This document shows positions 9,057-17,429 of a DNA stretch of 64,000 nt, piece after piece; the stretch's first letter is position 1; the number at the start of each line of letters is the position of its first letter. The stretch is from assembly GCF_019880245.1 (NCBI RefSeq), contig NZ_CP082286.1:496001-560000 (forward strand), in the 5' to 3' direction. This stretch comes from Halobaculum roseum. GTDB taxonomy: Archaea > Halobacteriota > Halobacteria > Halobacteriales > Haloferacaceae. The notes under the pieces were generated by a model. The model was not told where the DNA came from and did no database searches. It saw only the letters and a program-made list of their open reading frames with translations. Made by a program: the position numbers and the translations under genes.

Positions 9057-9985
9057 TGGAGGGAGCCGACTCCGATCCCGGCGACGGCGCCGCGGACTCG
9101 GCCGACCCCGACGCGGTCGCCGCCGCGGAGGCGGTGCTGGAGGCCGTCGCCGCGGCGGCTCCCGAGATCCGCGCGGGGCTGCCGGGGCGACGCCGCTACC
9201 TCGACGACGAGAACCCGTCCGGTGAGGACGTGCTCGCGGCCGACGTGTACGCCGACGAGCTGCTGGAGGCGACGTTGGGCGACATCGACGGCGTCGGCAC
9301 CTACGCCAGCGAGGAGCGCGAGTCGACGGTCGACACGGGCGACGGGGCGGTGTCGGTCGCGGTCGACCCGTTGGACGGCTCCTCGAACCTGGAGTCGAAC
9401 AACCCGATGGGCACGGTCGTCGCGATCTACGACGGGGACCTCCCGGCCTCCGGGCGCGACCTCGTCGGCGCCGGGTTCGTGTTGTACGGTCCGGTCACGA
9501 CGATGGTCGCCGGCGTCGGCGCACCCGCGGACGCGACGATCCGAGAGTACCTCGTCACCGGAGAGGGCGACCGGGAGAAGCTGGAACGGATCGAACTCCC
9601 CGACGACCCGACGGTGTACGGCTTCGGCGGACGCGTCCCCGACTGGCCCGACGACTTCGCCGCCTACGTCGACGAGGTCGAGGACGAACTGAAGCTGCGC
9701 TACGGCGGCGCGATGATCGCGGACGTGAGCCAGGTGCTCTCCTACGGCGGCGTGTTCGCGTACCCGGCGCTGGAGTCCGCGCCCGACGGGAAGCTTCGCC
9801 TCCAGTTCGAGGGGAACCCCGTCGCATATCTCGTGGAGGGCGCCGGGGGCCGGTCCTCCGACGGCGCCCGGTCGCTGTTGGACGTCGAGGCGACCGGGAT
9901 CCACCAGCGGGTGCCGGTCCACGTCGGGAACGAGGCGCTGATCGAACGGCTCGAAGCGGCGCTCGACGAGGTTCCAGCCCGATAG
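9056..9985 (+). CDS. fbp: Class I fructose-1,6-bisphosphatase
   Basis: A 309-residue phosphatase that hydrolyses fructose 1,6-bisphosphate to fructose 6-phosphate, the irreversible step of gluconeogenesis. The metal-binding signature VDPLDGSSNLESNNPMG lies near residues 102-118. YASEERES carries further metal-ligand acids upstream, and LRLQFEGNPVAYLVEGAGG is the conserved C-terminal block. The first 25 residues are an acidic Asp/Ala tail typical of halophilic adaptation. Start and stop overlap with the aldolase implies translational coupling. Confidence 0.93.
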   Translation: MEGADSDPGDGAADSADPDAVAAAEAVLEAVAAAAPEIRAGLPGRRRYLDDENPSGEDVLAADVYADELLEATLGDIDGVGTYASEERESTVDTGDGAVSVAVDPLDGSSNLESNNPMGTVVAIYDGDLPASGRDLVGAGFVLYGPVTTMVAGVGAPADATIREYLVTGEGDREKLERIELPDDPTVYGFGGRVPDWPDDFAAYVDEVEDELKLRYGGAMIADVSQVLSYGGVFAYPALESAPDGKLRLQFEGNPVAYLVEGAGGRSSDGARSLLDVEATGIHQRVPVHVGNEALIERLEAALDEVPAR

Positions 9986-10034
9986 CGCTTCCCGAACCGA
10001 TAGACCCACACGTCGGGCGTGCGGAAGCCGGACA

Positions 10035-10262
10035 ATGAGAGACCGCTACAAGGCGCTCATGCTGCGCAGTTTCAAGGACGCGATGGACATCGTCGACGAG
10101 TACAACGGGTGGGCCCAGGAGGCGTTCGACGACTCCTCGCCGGTGCCGCCGCAGGCGGTGCCGCAGGTCGCGATGATGCTGTATCAGAGCCGGGTGATGG
10201 ACGGGTGGGGCGGCGAGGGCGGGTTCGACGTGCCGGAGTTCGACGACAAGATGTTCGACTAG
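10035..10262 (+). CDS. Small conserved haloarchaeal protein (75 aa)
   Basis: A 75-residue acidic protein, MRDRYKALMLRSFKDAMDIV..., ending in VPEFDDKMFD. It has a plausible amphipathic first helix, no cysteines and no membrane segment. Codon usage and acidity look coding, and the frame is closed by a clean TAG at 10262 immediately before a hairpin-rich spacer. It follows fbp by about 50 bases on the same strand and could be the third gene of that operon. No function recognised. Confidence 0.65.
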   Translation: MRDRYKALMLRSFKDAMDIVDEYNGWAQEAFDDSSPVPPQAVPQVAMMLYQSRVMDGWGGEGGFDVPEFDDKMFD

Positions 10263-10613
10263 CGTCGCCGAACGAGCGAACGGAGTGAGCGAGTGAGGCG
10301 ACGGTACCACGGCGTTCACAAATCGCGGTGCGATTTGTGAGCTCACGAGACCAAAGGTCTCGTGAACGGCGAGGTCTGCGGGCCGAGCCGCCCAGAAAAT
10401 TAGCGAGGCGCGAGGGAGCGAACGGAGTGAGCGACCGAGCGTCTCGGCACGCGGCGTTCACGAGACGCACAGCGTCTCGTGAGCTCACGAGAGCTTCGCT
10501 CTCGTGAACGGCGAGGTGTGCGCGACCGACCGAAGGGAGGTCGCGTGGCCCGAGCCGCCCAGCAGAACACCGTCGCCGAACGAGTGATACCGCCCGCGAC
10601 CGACACCCGGCGC
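10263..10613. repeat. Spacer with a tandem duplicated double-triloop hairpin element
   Basis: No gene is seen in this 351-base spacer. It carries two imperfect copies, 142 bases apart, of a block made of GGCGTTCAC, hairpin, GAGCTC centre, hairpin, GTGAACGGCGAGGT. The four perfect hairpins are at 10317-10339 (arms CACAAATCGC, loop GGT), 10344-10364 (CACGAGACC, AAA), 10459-10481 (CACGAGACGC, ACA) and 10486-10506 (CACGAGAGC, TTC). Arms differ between hairpins yet always pair, and every loop is three bases. Each block is preceded by GAGCGAACGGAGTGAGCGA and followed by a GAGCCGCCCAG segment. It lies between two convergent genes, so it may serve as a bidirectional terminator. Confidence 0.8.
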
Positions 10614-12566
10614 TCAGTCGTCGCTCGCGGTCACGTCCGCCTCGACGGTGCCGACGCGACGCTCGAAGAAGTCGTCGAGCAGTTCGAGGCTCCGGATCTT
10701 GTCGTCGATGTCCGAGGAACCGTGGCCCTCCTCGCCGAGTTCCTCGTACTCGTAGTCGTCGCTCTCCTCGTAGCCGGCGTCCTGGAGGGCGTCGCGGAAG
10801 ATTCGCGCCTGCGACACCGGGACCCGACGGTCGTTGACGCCGTGGACGATCAGGAGGGGGGCCGCGAGGTTGTCGACGTGGGTGACCGGCGATCGCTCCT
10901 CGTACAGCGCCTCGTTCTCGTCGGGCTCGCCGAGGTACTTCACCATCAGCTCCGAGCGGAAGTGGGGCATGGTGTTCTCGGCCATGTCGAACAGGTCCGA
11001 GACGCCGACCCACGCGACCCCCGCGGCGTAGAGGTCGGGGAACTGCACCAGCTGCCAGTACGCCGAGTAGCCGCCGTATGAACCGCCGAAGACGACGACT
11101 CGGTCGTCGTCGAGCCAGTCGTTCTCCGCTAGGACGCGCTCGGCGGCCGTGGCAACGTCCCCCTGCTCGGCGCCGCCCCAGTCGTCGTACAGCTCCTCGA
11201 CGAACTCCCGGCCGCGGCCGGTGGAGCCGCGATAGTTCACCTGGAGCACGGAGAAGCCGCGCGAGAGCAGGAACTGCGTGCGGTAGCCGAACGAGAGCGT
11301 GTCGCGGTGGCGCGGGCCGCCGTGGGGGTTGACGACCAACGGCGACGGCCGCTCGCCGGAGTCGTAGAAGATCGCGCCGATCTCCAGTTCGTCGTACGGG
11401 TCGTGCTCGACGGCGCGCTGTGGCGTCTCGGGCACGCCGTCGGACTCGACGGTGACGTACTCCGCGTCGGCGAAGTCGTCGGGGGAGAAGGGGCCGTACT
11501 CGGCCTCCAACACCGTCTCGTATTCGTCGGCGTTGAGGTCGTACGCGAGCAGTTCGGGCCGGCGAGTCGGCGTGGTGTGCATGAGCAGCACGCGGTTCTC
11601 GTCGAGGACCCACCCGTCGTCCGAGGGGCCGCGACCGAAGGTGGACACGCCGCCGGGCACGTCGAGTTCGCGCCCCTCACCGGTCGTCGTGTCGTAGAGG
11701 ACCGGGACGACCTCGGCGTCGCGCGTCCGCGTCGCGAGGAAGCGATCGCCGTCGGGGAGGAAGAACTCGGGCGTCTCCTCGTACTCGCCGGTCCCGAACC
11801 ACGTCACGTCGTCGGCCTCGAAGTCGTACACGCCGCAGCGACCCTTGTCGGGCGTGTTGTCGGAGACGAGCAGCTTGTCGCCGTCGGGGTGCCAGTCCGC
11901 CGGCGCCGACTCAGCGCCGGTCTCGCCGATATCGAGGTTTCGGGCGTTCGATCCGTCGAGATCGTCGCCGGCCGCCGGCCGGCCCTCCGTGGCGCTTCGC
12001 GCCACGCTGGCGACGAACACGTCCGCGTTGTCGTAGTCCTCGGACGTGTTCGTCGTGAACGCGAACCGCTCGCAGTCGGGCGACAGCTCCGCCGTCCAGA
12101 CGGCGCGGTCGTAGTCGGTGACCTTCGTCGTCTCGCCCGAGGGGAGGTCGTGGCGGTAGACGTTCATCTGCCCGTCGGCGTTCGACCCGACCAGCAGCGT
12201 CTCGCCGTCGTCGCCGACCGACTGGAGCGTCACCTGTCCGTCCATCTCGACGACCGGTTCGGCGGTGCCGTCGCGGTCGATGGCGTGGATATCGTTCTGC
12301 TCGTTGCCGGCCTCGTCGAGGTGGAAGAGGACGCGCTGGCCGGCGGCGTCCCACGCGAAGCCGTGGCGGGCGTCCTTCGGAACCTGACCGTCGGACCACC
12401 GGTCCAGTTCTCCGGTGTCGGGATCGAGGAGGTACAGTTCGTTGCGGCCGTCGATGTCGTAGTACAGCGCGATTTCGGACCCGTCCGGGGTCGACGCGGG
12501 GTGCGCCATCGTCGGCAGCTCTGCGAGGGCTCGGAGGGTGTCGTCCGGGGTATCGGTCACGTCCAC
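10614..12566 (-). CDS. S9 family (prolyl oligopeptidase-like) serine peptidase
   Basis: A 650-residue protein: an N-terminal beta-propeller of TolB/WD40-like repeats (LYLLDPDTGEL, MNVYRHDLPSGE and similar blades) followed by an alpha/beta-hydrolase domain from about residue 395. The catalytic triad is visible: Ser in GGSYGGYS near 495, Asp in VNDRRVP near 578 and His in EEGHGSS at about 615. S9 peptidases cleave small peptides after proline or act as acylaminoacyl peptidases; no export signal is seen, so it is likely cytoplasmic. The GTG at 12566 is chosen because it keeps the VDVTDTPDDTLRALAELP leader; the ATG at 12509 is a shorter alternative. Confidence 0.88.
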   Translation of the reverse strand: MDVTDTPDDTLRALAELPTMAHPASTPDGSEIALYYDIDGRNELYLLDPDTGELDRWSDGQVPKDARHGFAWDAAGQRVLFHLDEAGNEQNDIHAIDRDGTAEPVVEMDGQVTLQSVGDDGETLLVGSNADGQMNVYRHDLPSGETTKVTDYDRAVWTAELSPDCERFAFTTNTSEDYDNADVFVASVARSATEGRPAAGDDLDGSNARNLDIGETGAESAPADWHPDGDKLLVSDNTPDKGRCGVYDFEADDVTWFGTGEYEETPEFFLPDGDRFLATRTRDAEVVPVLYDTTTGEGRELDVPGGVSTFGRGPSDDGWVLDENRVLLMHTTPTRRPELLAYDLNADEYETVLEAEYGPFSPDDFADAEYVTVESDGVPETPQRAVEHDPYDELEIGAIFYDSGERPSPLVVNPHGGPRHRDTLSFGYRTQFLLSRGFSVLQVNYRGSTGRGREFVEELYDDWGGAEQGDVATAAERVLAENDWLDDDRVVVFGGSYGGYSAYWQLVQFPDLYAAGVAWVGVSDLFDMAENTMPHFRSELMVKYLGEPDENEALYEERSPVTHVDNLAAPLLIVHGVNDRRVPVSQARIFRDALQDAGYEESDDYEYEELGEEGHGSSDIDDKIRSLELLDDFFERRVGTVEADVTASDD

Positions 12567-12689
12567 CGATTCGACCCCGGAAACTTCAGTGTACCCAGAA
12601 TCGAATTTCTGAAATCGATCTGAATCGTTTGGCGGTGAGCGCCGCCCGCCATGGAAAACCCTTTCCGCAATTCTTGCGCACACCACCGT

Positions 12690-14507
12690 ATGAAAGTCCA
12701 CGTGGGCGCGGGTGCGACCGAGGAGGAGGCCGGCGCCATCGCCTCGGCGCTGGCCGAGCACTTCGGCGTCGACATCGAGGTGTACGCCGGCGACGACGCT
12801 CATGACGACGACGGCGCCGCCGACGAGCCGATCGCGACCGCCGAGCCGCCCGAGATCGAGTACCCCTTGGACGACGACCTGGGTCCGACCGACCGCGAGG
12901 CAGAACTCCGCGCGGAGATCGACGACATCCTCGAGGGCGGTCCCGAGAAGTACAAGCAGCGACTCCCCGAGCAGGGGAAGCTGTTCGTTCGCGACCGTCT
13001 CGACCTGTGGTTCGGCGACGGCGGGGCCGGCGGGACCGGCGACGCCGACCGCGATGACGCCGCCGACGGCGTGAAGTTCGAGGACGGGAAGTTCGCCCAC
13101 TTCGACGCGTGGCACGGGAACTCCCCCGACGTGGGGGAGGCCGACGAGGGGAACCGGCTCCCCGCCGACGGCCTCATCACTGGCGCCGCCGAGTTCGAGG
13201 GTCGGGACCTGCACTTCATGGCGAACGACTTCACGGTGAAGGCGGGGTCGATGGCCGGTCGCGGCGTCGAGAAGTTCCTCCGGATGCAACAGCGCGCGCT
13301 CAAGAACGGGAAGCCGGTCCTCTACCTGATGGACTCCTCTGGGGGCCGGATCGACCAGCAGACCGGGTTCTTCGCCAACCGCGAGGGGATCGGGAAGTAC
13401 TACTACAACCACTCGATGCTCTCGGGGCGCGTCCCGCAGATCTGCGTGCTCTACGGCCCCTGCATCGCCGGCGCCGCCTACACGCCGGTGTTCGCCGATT
13501 TCACCGTCATGGTGGAGGGGATGTCCGCGATGGCGATCGCGTCGCCGCGGATGGTGAAGATGGTCACCGGCGAGGAGATAGAGATGGACGACCTGGGTGG
13601 CCCGGACGTGCACGCGAAGTACTCCGGCAGCGCAGACCTCGTCGCCGAGGACGAGCAGCACGCCCGGCAACTCGTCGCGGACCTGATGAGCTATCTCCCC
13701 GACAAGGCCGGCGAGAAGCCGCCCCACAGCGAGCCGAAGCCGCCGACGTATTCGCCCGACGGTATCGACGAGCTGATCCCGGAGGCGCCGAACCGCCCGT
13801 ACGACGTACACGACCTGCTCGACCGCATCTGCGACGCGGAATCGGTCTTCGAGCTGAAACCGGAGTACGGCACGGAGATCGTCACGGCGTTCGCCCGCAT
13901 CGACGGCAAGCCCGTCGGCGTCGTCGCCAACCAGCCGACCGAGCGCTCGGGCGCCATCTTCCCGGACGCCGCCGAGAAGGCCGCCGAGTTCATCTGGACC
14001 TGTGACGCCTACGAGATCCCCCTGCTGTACCTCTGTGACACGCCGGGGTTCATGGCCGGCTCGCAGGTCGAGAAGGACGCCATCCTCGAGAAGGGCAAGA
14101 AGTTCATCTACGCGACCTCCTCGGCCACCGTCCCCAAGCAGACCGTCGTCGTCCGCAAGGCGTACGGCGCGGGCATCTACGCGATGGGCGGCCCCGCCTA
14201 CGAGCCGGAGTCCGTCATCGGCCTCCCCTCCGGCGAGATCGGGATCATGGGCCCCGAGGCGGCGATCAACGCCGTCTACGCCAACAAGCTCGCCGAGATC
14301 GACGACCCCGACGAGCGCGCCGAGCGCGAGGACGAACTCCGCGAGGAGTACCGCCGCGACATCGACATCCACCGGATGGCGAGCGAGGTCGTCATCGACG
14401 AGATCGTCCCCCCCTCCGACCTCCGCGAGGAGCTCGTCCAGCGGTTCGACTTCTACGAGGACATCGAGAAGTCGGTCCCCGACAAGAAGCACGGCACGGT
14501 CCTCTGA
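12690..14507 (+). CDS. Acyl-CoA (propionyl/acetyl-CoA) carboxylase, carboxyltransferase subunit
   Basis: A 605-residue biotin-dependent carboxyltransferase that moves CO2 from carboxybiotin to acetyl- or propionyl-CoA. Both crotonase-fold halves are present: the first with YLMDSSGGRIDQQ and GPCIAGAAYTPVFADF, the second with GVVANQPTERSGAIFPDAA, LCDTPGFMAGSQVE and the RKAYGAGIYAMGG oxyanion segment. It is longer than typical PccB proteins (about 515 aa) because of an N-terminal acidic extension of roughly 60 residues (MKVHVGAGATEEEAGAIAS...). No biotin carboxylase or biotin carrier gene is nearby. The ATG at 12690 is preferred to one at 12651, which adds a Cys/His-rich leader unlike the rest. 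Confidence 0.88.
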   Translation: MKVHVGAGATEEEAGAIASALAEHFGVDIEVYAGDDAHDDDGAADEPIATAEPPEIEYPLDDDLGPTDREAELRAEIDDILEGGPEKYKQRLPEQGKLFVRDRLDLWFGDGGAGGTGDADRDDAADGVKFEDGKFAHFDAWHGNSPDVGEADEGNRLPADGLITGAAEFEGRDLHFMANDFTVKAGSMAGRGVEKFLRMQQRALKNGKPVLYLMDSSGGRIDQQTGFFANREGIGKYYYNHSMLSGRVPQICVLYGPCIAGAAYTPVFADFTVMVEGMSAMAIASPRMVKMVTGEEIEMDDLGGPDVHAKYSGSADLVAEDEQHARQLVADLMSYLPDKAGEKPPHSEPKPPTYSPDGIDELIPEAPNRPYDVHDLLDRICDAESVFELKPEYGTEIVTAFARIDGKPVGVVANQPTERSGAIFPDAAEKAAEFIWTCDAYEIPLLYLCDTPGFMAGSQVEKDAILEKGKKFIYATSSATVPKQTVVVRKAYGAGIYAMGGPAYEPESVIGLPSGEIGIMGPEAAINAVYANKLAEIDDPDERAEREDELREEYRRDIDIHRMASEVVIDEIVPPSDLREELVQRFDFYEDIEKSVPDKKHGTVL

Positions 14508-14664
14508 TCGAGGGTATCCCCGATAGCGGGACCACACCCGCCGTGACCTGACCACGGACCGGACGACGGTCAGCGGGTGTGCGGTGCCCCGTCGTCCGAG
14601 GCGCCCGCACCGCCTGTTCGCCATCCCCCACGTCCCGGGTGTCCCCTCCCGTCGACGCCTGAGT

Positions 14665-15270
14665 TCACCGGTCGAGCGCCGAACGCAGCAGCCGAACCTC
14701 CGTTCGGACCGCCCGCCAGGAGTCGATCGATCCCGGGATCGAGTCCGCCGTGGCCCGCTCGCCGGACCGCGCGTGCTCGTCGACGAGCGACCGCACGCTC
14801 TGCGGGTCGTCGACGCGGCGGAAGGCCACGTCGCCGCCGGCCGTCTCCAGCCGCACGGTACCGTAGCCGAACAGCGAGCCGGTAACCGACTGCTCGTATG
14901 CGGTGTTCTCGACCATCGACAGCCGCGCACGGACGACGCGCCGCCCGACGATCCCGGTCTTCACCGACGCCGCGCGGTCGGTGAGGACGTACCGGGTGTT
15001 CGCGAGCGACAGCGACGCGAGCCCGGGGATCGCGAGACCGACGAGGACGGCGAGCGCCGCGATCGCGACCCCGAAGCGACTCGTCGCCGCCGGCCCGACG
15101 GCGACGGCCATCCCGCCGCCGGCGACGAGCAGCCCGACGAGGCCGGCCGGAGCCGCCGCCGAGAGCCGCGGCCGGCCGGTCCAGCGCACCGTCTCGCCGT
15201 CGTCGACGGTGACCGACGACGGAACGGCCCCGACGGTGACGACACCGTCGGGTTCCGCGTCGGCCGTCAT
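14665..15270 (-). CDS. PH-domain (bPH2/YdbS-like) membrane protein
   Basis: A 201-residue protein with two hydrophobic segments near residues 38-58 and 66-90, followed by a bacterial-type PH domain recognisable from SLANTRYVLTDRAASVKTGIV and FGYGTVRLETAGGD. The start overlaps the TGA of the upstream PH-domain gene by four bases (ATGA), so the two are co-translated. bPH2 proteins of this layout are membrane anchored with unknown ligands. Likely paralogue and partner of its upstream neighbour; the function is unknown. Confidence 0.8.
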   Translation of the reverse strand: MTADAEPDGVVTVGAVPSSVTVDDGETVRWTGRPRLSAAAPAGLVGLLVAGGGMAVAVGPAATSRFGVAIAALAVLVGLAIPGLASLSLANTRYVLTDRAASVKTGIVGRRVVRARLSMVENTAYEQSVTGSLFGYGTVRLETAGGDVAFRRVDDPQSVRSLVDEHARSGERATADSIPGSIDSWRAVRTEVRLLRSALDR

Positions 15271-15941
15271 CGGTCGTCGTCGTCGCCGGCCGTCGACGCC
15301 CCGTCGGCGTCGGACACCTCGCCGGTCCCGCCGGCGGGCCCGTTCTCGCCGTCGCGGTCGTCTGCGTCGACATCGTCCCCGGCGGCCACAGCGCCGGCGC
15401 CGTCGTCCTCGACGGCCGCGCGGATCGCGCGCAGTTCGCCGAGGATGTCGTCGAGCACGTCGGCTTTCGTCTCCCCGTCGCCGACGTCGCCGCGGCGGTC
15501 TCGGGCGCGGATGCGCTCGTTCACCAGCTCCTGGATCCGCTTGGGCTCGGCGACGCTGTCGAAGCTGAGTTCGACGCCCGAGCCGCCGGCCGTGGAGATG
15601 TCGACCGAGCCGTAGCCGAACTGCGTGCCGAAGAAGTCCTGCGAGTAGGAGGTGTCCTGGACCTTCTCGAAGCCGACCCGCTTCACGTCCCGGGAGACGA
15701 CGCCGCGCTTCTTGTACAGCGCCTCGGTGGTGATCACGTACTCCGTGTTCTCGCGCGAGAGGTACGCCGAGACGACGATCGGGATGCCCACGAGCACCAG
15801 CGACAGGGGGACGCCGACGACGAGCGCGGGGACGAGGCTCATCGAGTGCGGCTTGCCCGTCCAGACGACCTCCTCCTCGGGGTCGAGCGAGAGCCAGTCG
15901 AAGCCGTCCGGAAGCGTGTCCTCGGTGGAGGGAGATTCCAT
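15267..15941 (-). CDS. PH-domain (bPH2/YdbS-like) membrane protein
   Basis: A 224-residue paralogue of the neighbouring gene. The membrane hairpin spans about residues 36-62 (LVPALVVGVPLSLVLVGIPI), and the PH domain that follows shows the hallmark TEYVITTEALYKKRGVV, QDTSYSQDFFGTQFGYGSV and KRIQELVNERI. The last 60 residues are a disordered Asp/Gly/Ala tail. The start at 15941 is chosen because the family begins with an acidic leader (DWLSLDPEEEVVWTGKP) just after it; longer frames upstream overlap the next gene. Function unknown. Confidence 0.82.
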   Translation of the reverse strand: MESPSTEDTLPDGFDWLSLDPEEEVVWTGKPHSMSLVPALVVGVPLSLVLVGIPIVVSAYLSRENTEYVITTEALYKKRGVVSRDVKRVGFEKVQDTSYSQDFFGTQFGYGSVDISTAGGSGVELSFDSVAEPKRIQELVNERIRARDRRGDVGDGETKADVLDDILGELRAIRAAVEDDGAGAVAAGDDVDADDRDGENGPAGGTGEVSDADGASTAGDDDDR

Positions 15942-15994
15942 GGCCGTTGCTCCCGCGTCGGAGGTGATAAATGCCCGCGCCGACGCGCCGCGCG

Positions 15995-16687
15995 TCAGTC
16001 CGCCCGGTGGGCCCGGAGGACCCGGCGGTAGTACGGCTCCATCACCCGTATCGCCTCCTCCCAGTGATCGCGGGTGTGGCGATCGTGAAGTTCGACCCCG
16101 AGGAGATACCGGACCGGCGCGGTGCCGAACCCCTCCCGGCCGTCGCTCGGCTTGGTCGGGTAGTTCTCGTCGCCGACCGCGGCGCGGTATTCGAGCAACT
16201 GCGCGCGCAACATCGGGGTCCAGTAGTCGCCGTTCGCCTTGTGGTTGCGCCACGCCCGGGTCGTCGCGGTCGCGTACTCCCGGTCGATGTCGGCGACGGC
16301 GGCACGCTCGGCCAACGCATCGTAGACGCGCCCCCAGTCGCCGCCGCGGATCGACTCGGGGTCGATCCGGTCGCCGTCCATGTGGTCGGTCTCCAACTCG
16401 TCTTTCGCCCACAGCGCGTCCACGTACGCGCGAGCCGCGCGCCGCGCGGTGTCTTCGTCGACGTGGGCGAACTGCCGGCGGTCGACCTCGGCGAACGACT
16501 CGACTGCCGCGTCCCGTTCGCCCCGGTCGTGGTACCGGAAACCTGCACACAGCTCGCGTGCCATGTGACGGGCAACGTGCTCGACGGACTCGTCGGCTTC
16601 GTCGGCATCGATCTGATCCGGGTTCTTCAGCGTCCGGTCCGCCTCGCGATGTGTTTCGTGTCCGCCGGTGGGTTCGTTTCTCGTCAT
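15995..16687 (-). CDS. Hypothetical haloarchaeal protein (230 aa)
   Basis: A 230-residue soluble, charged protein with no domain I recognise. The first 35 residues are His/Asp/Glu-rich and probably disordered. The remainder is helical with conserved-looking aromatic patches (AFGYHD-type and WRNHKANGDYWTPMLRAQLLEYR). No signal peptide, cysteine cluster or nucleotide-binding loop. It lies 53 bases upstream of the PH-domain pair on the same strand. Composition is fully haloarchaeal, so it is very likely a real gene; no function proposed. Confidence 0.65.
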   Translation of the reverse strand: MTRNEPTGGHETHREADRTLKNPDQIDADEADESVEHVARHMARELCAGFRYHDRGERDAAVESFAEVDRRQFAHVDEDTARRAARAYVDALWAKDELETDHMDGDRIDPESIRGGDWGRVYDALAERAAVADIDREYATATTRAWRNHKANGDYWTPMLRAQLLEYRAAVGDENYPTKPSDGREGFGTAPVRYLLGVELHDRHTRDHWEEAIRVMEPYYRRVLRAHRAD

Positions 16688-16810
16688 GTTCGGCGGCGGA
16701 TCCCCTCCACCGGTGACACTACCAGTTTTCGATCCGACAGCGACAAAATCCTACCCCGGCCGATCGGAGAACATCGGATCGAACCGCCGCCGGTCCGGCC
16801 GTCCGACGAA

Positions 16811-17284
16811 CTACTCGGCGTGCTCGCGCTTCAGCGACAGCACCGTCCGCTCGAACGTGCACACGAGCGTCTCGCCGTCGTCTGTGTCCGGATCGAGCCT
16901 GTACGCGTCGACGCGCATCGTCACGACGCCGCGCTCGCCGTCGCTGGTCTCGCGCTTGTCCAGAACCGTCGACTCAGCGCGGACCGTGTCGCCGTGAAAC
17001 ACCGGGTTCGGGTGCTCCACGTCGTCGTACGAGAGGTTCGCGACGATGGTTCCGTCGGTCGTGTCCGGAACGGACAGCCCGGTCGCCAGCGCCATCGTGT
17101 AGATGCCGTTCACCAGTCGCTCGCCGAACTGCGTGTCGGCGGCGAACTCCGCATCGAGGTGGAGCGGCTGCTGGTTCATCGTCATGTCGCAGAAGACCTG
17201 GTTGTCCCGCTCGGAGACGGTGCGGCGCTTCTCGTGGACGATCGTCTCGCCGACCTCGAACTCCTCGTAATACTTGCCGGCCAT
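16811..17284 (-). CDS. MaoC-like (hot-dog) enoyl-CoA hydratase
   Basis: A 157-residue single-hot-dog dehydratase. The Asp/His pair expected for MaoC hydratases is probably within VFCDMTMNQQPLHLDAEFA, and GERLVNGIYTMALATGLSV is the substrate-binding helix. It hydrates 2-enoyl-CoA thioesters. The gene is divergent from a CitE-like lyase, an arrangement suggesting hydratase plus lyase acting on a branched dicarboxyl-CoA such as mesaconyl-CoA; that link is inference. The ATG at 17284 gives the usual MAGKYYEEFEVGE opening. Confidence 0.82.
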   Translation of the reverse strand: MAGKYYEEFEVGETIVHEKRRTVSERDNQVFCDMTMNQQPLHLDAEFAADTQFGERLVNGIYTMALATGLSVPDTTDGTIVANLSYDDVEHPNPVFHGDTVRAESTVLDKRETSDGERGVVTMRVDAYRLDPDTDDGETLVCTFERTVLSLKREHAE

Positions 17285-17429
17285 GCGTGGGGCGACGGCG
17301 GGACGGGTGAAAACCGTGCGGGAACCGTCGCCGACGCCCGACGCCGGTCGCCGTCGTTGCGGGCGCCGACACCTTCCGACCGGGGAGCAGTCGGCGGGAT
17401 TGATACGCCGGTCCGACGAACCTCGACCT

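Noticed and set aside
12567-14930. Minus-strand extension of the S9 peptidase frame to 1438 codons
   Set aside because: The upstream part lies entirely antisense to the carboxyltransferase gene and shows no peptidase or other domain; the real start is near 12566.
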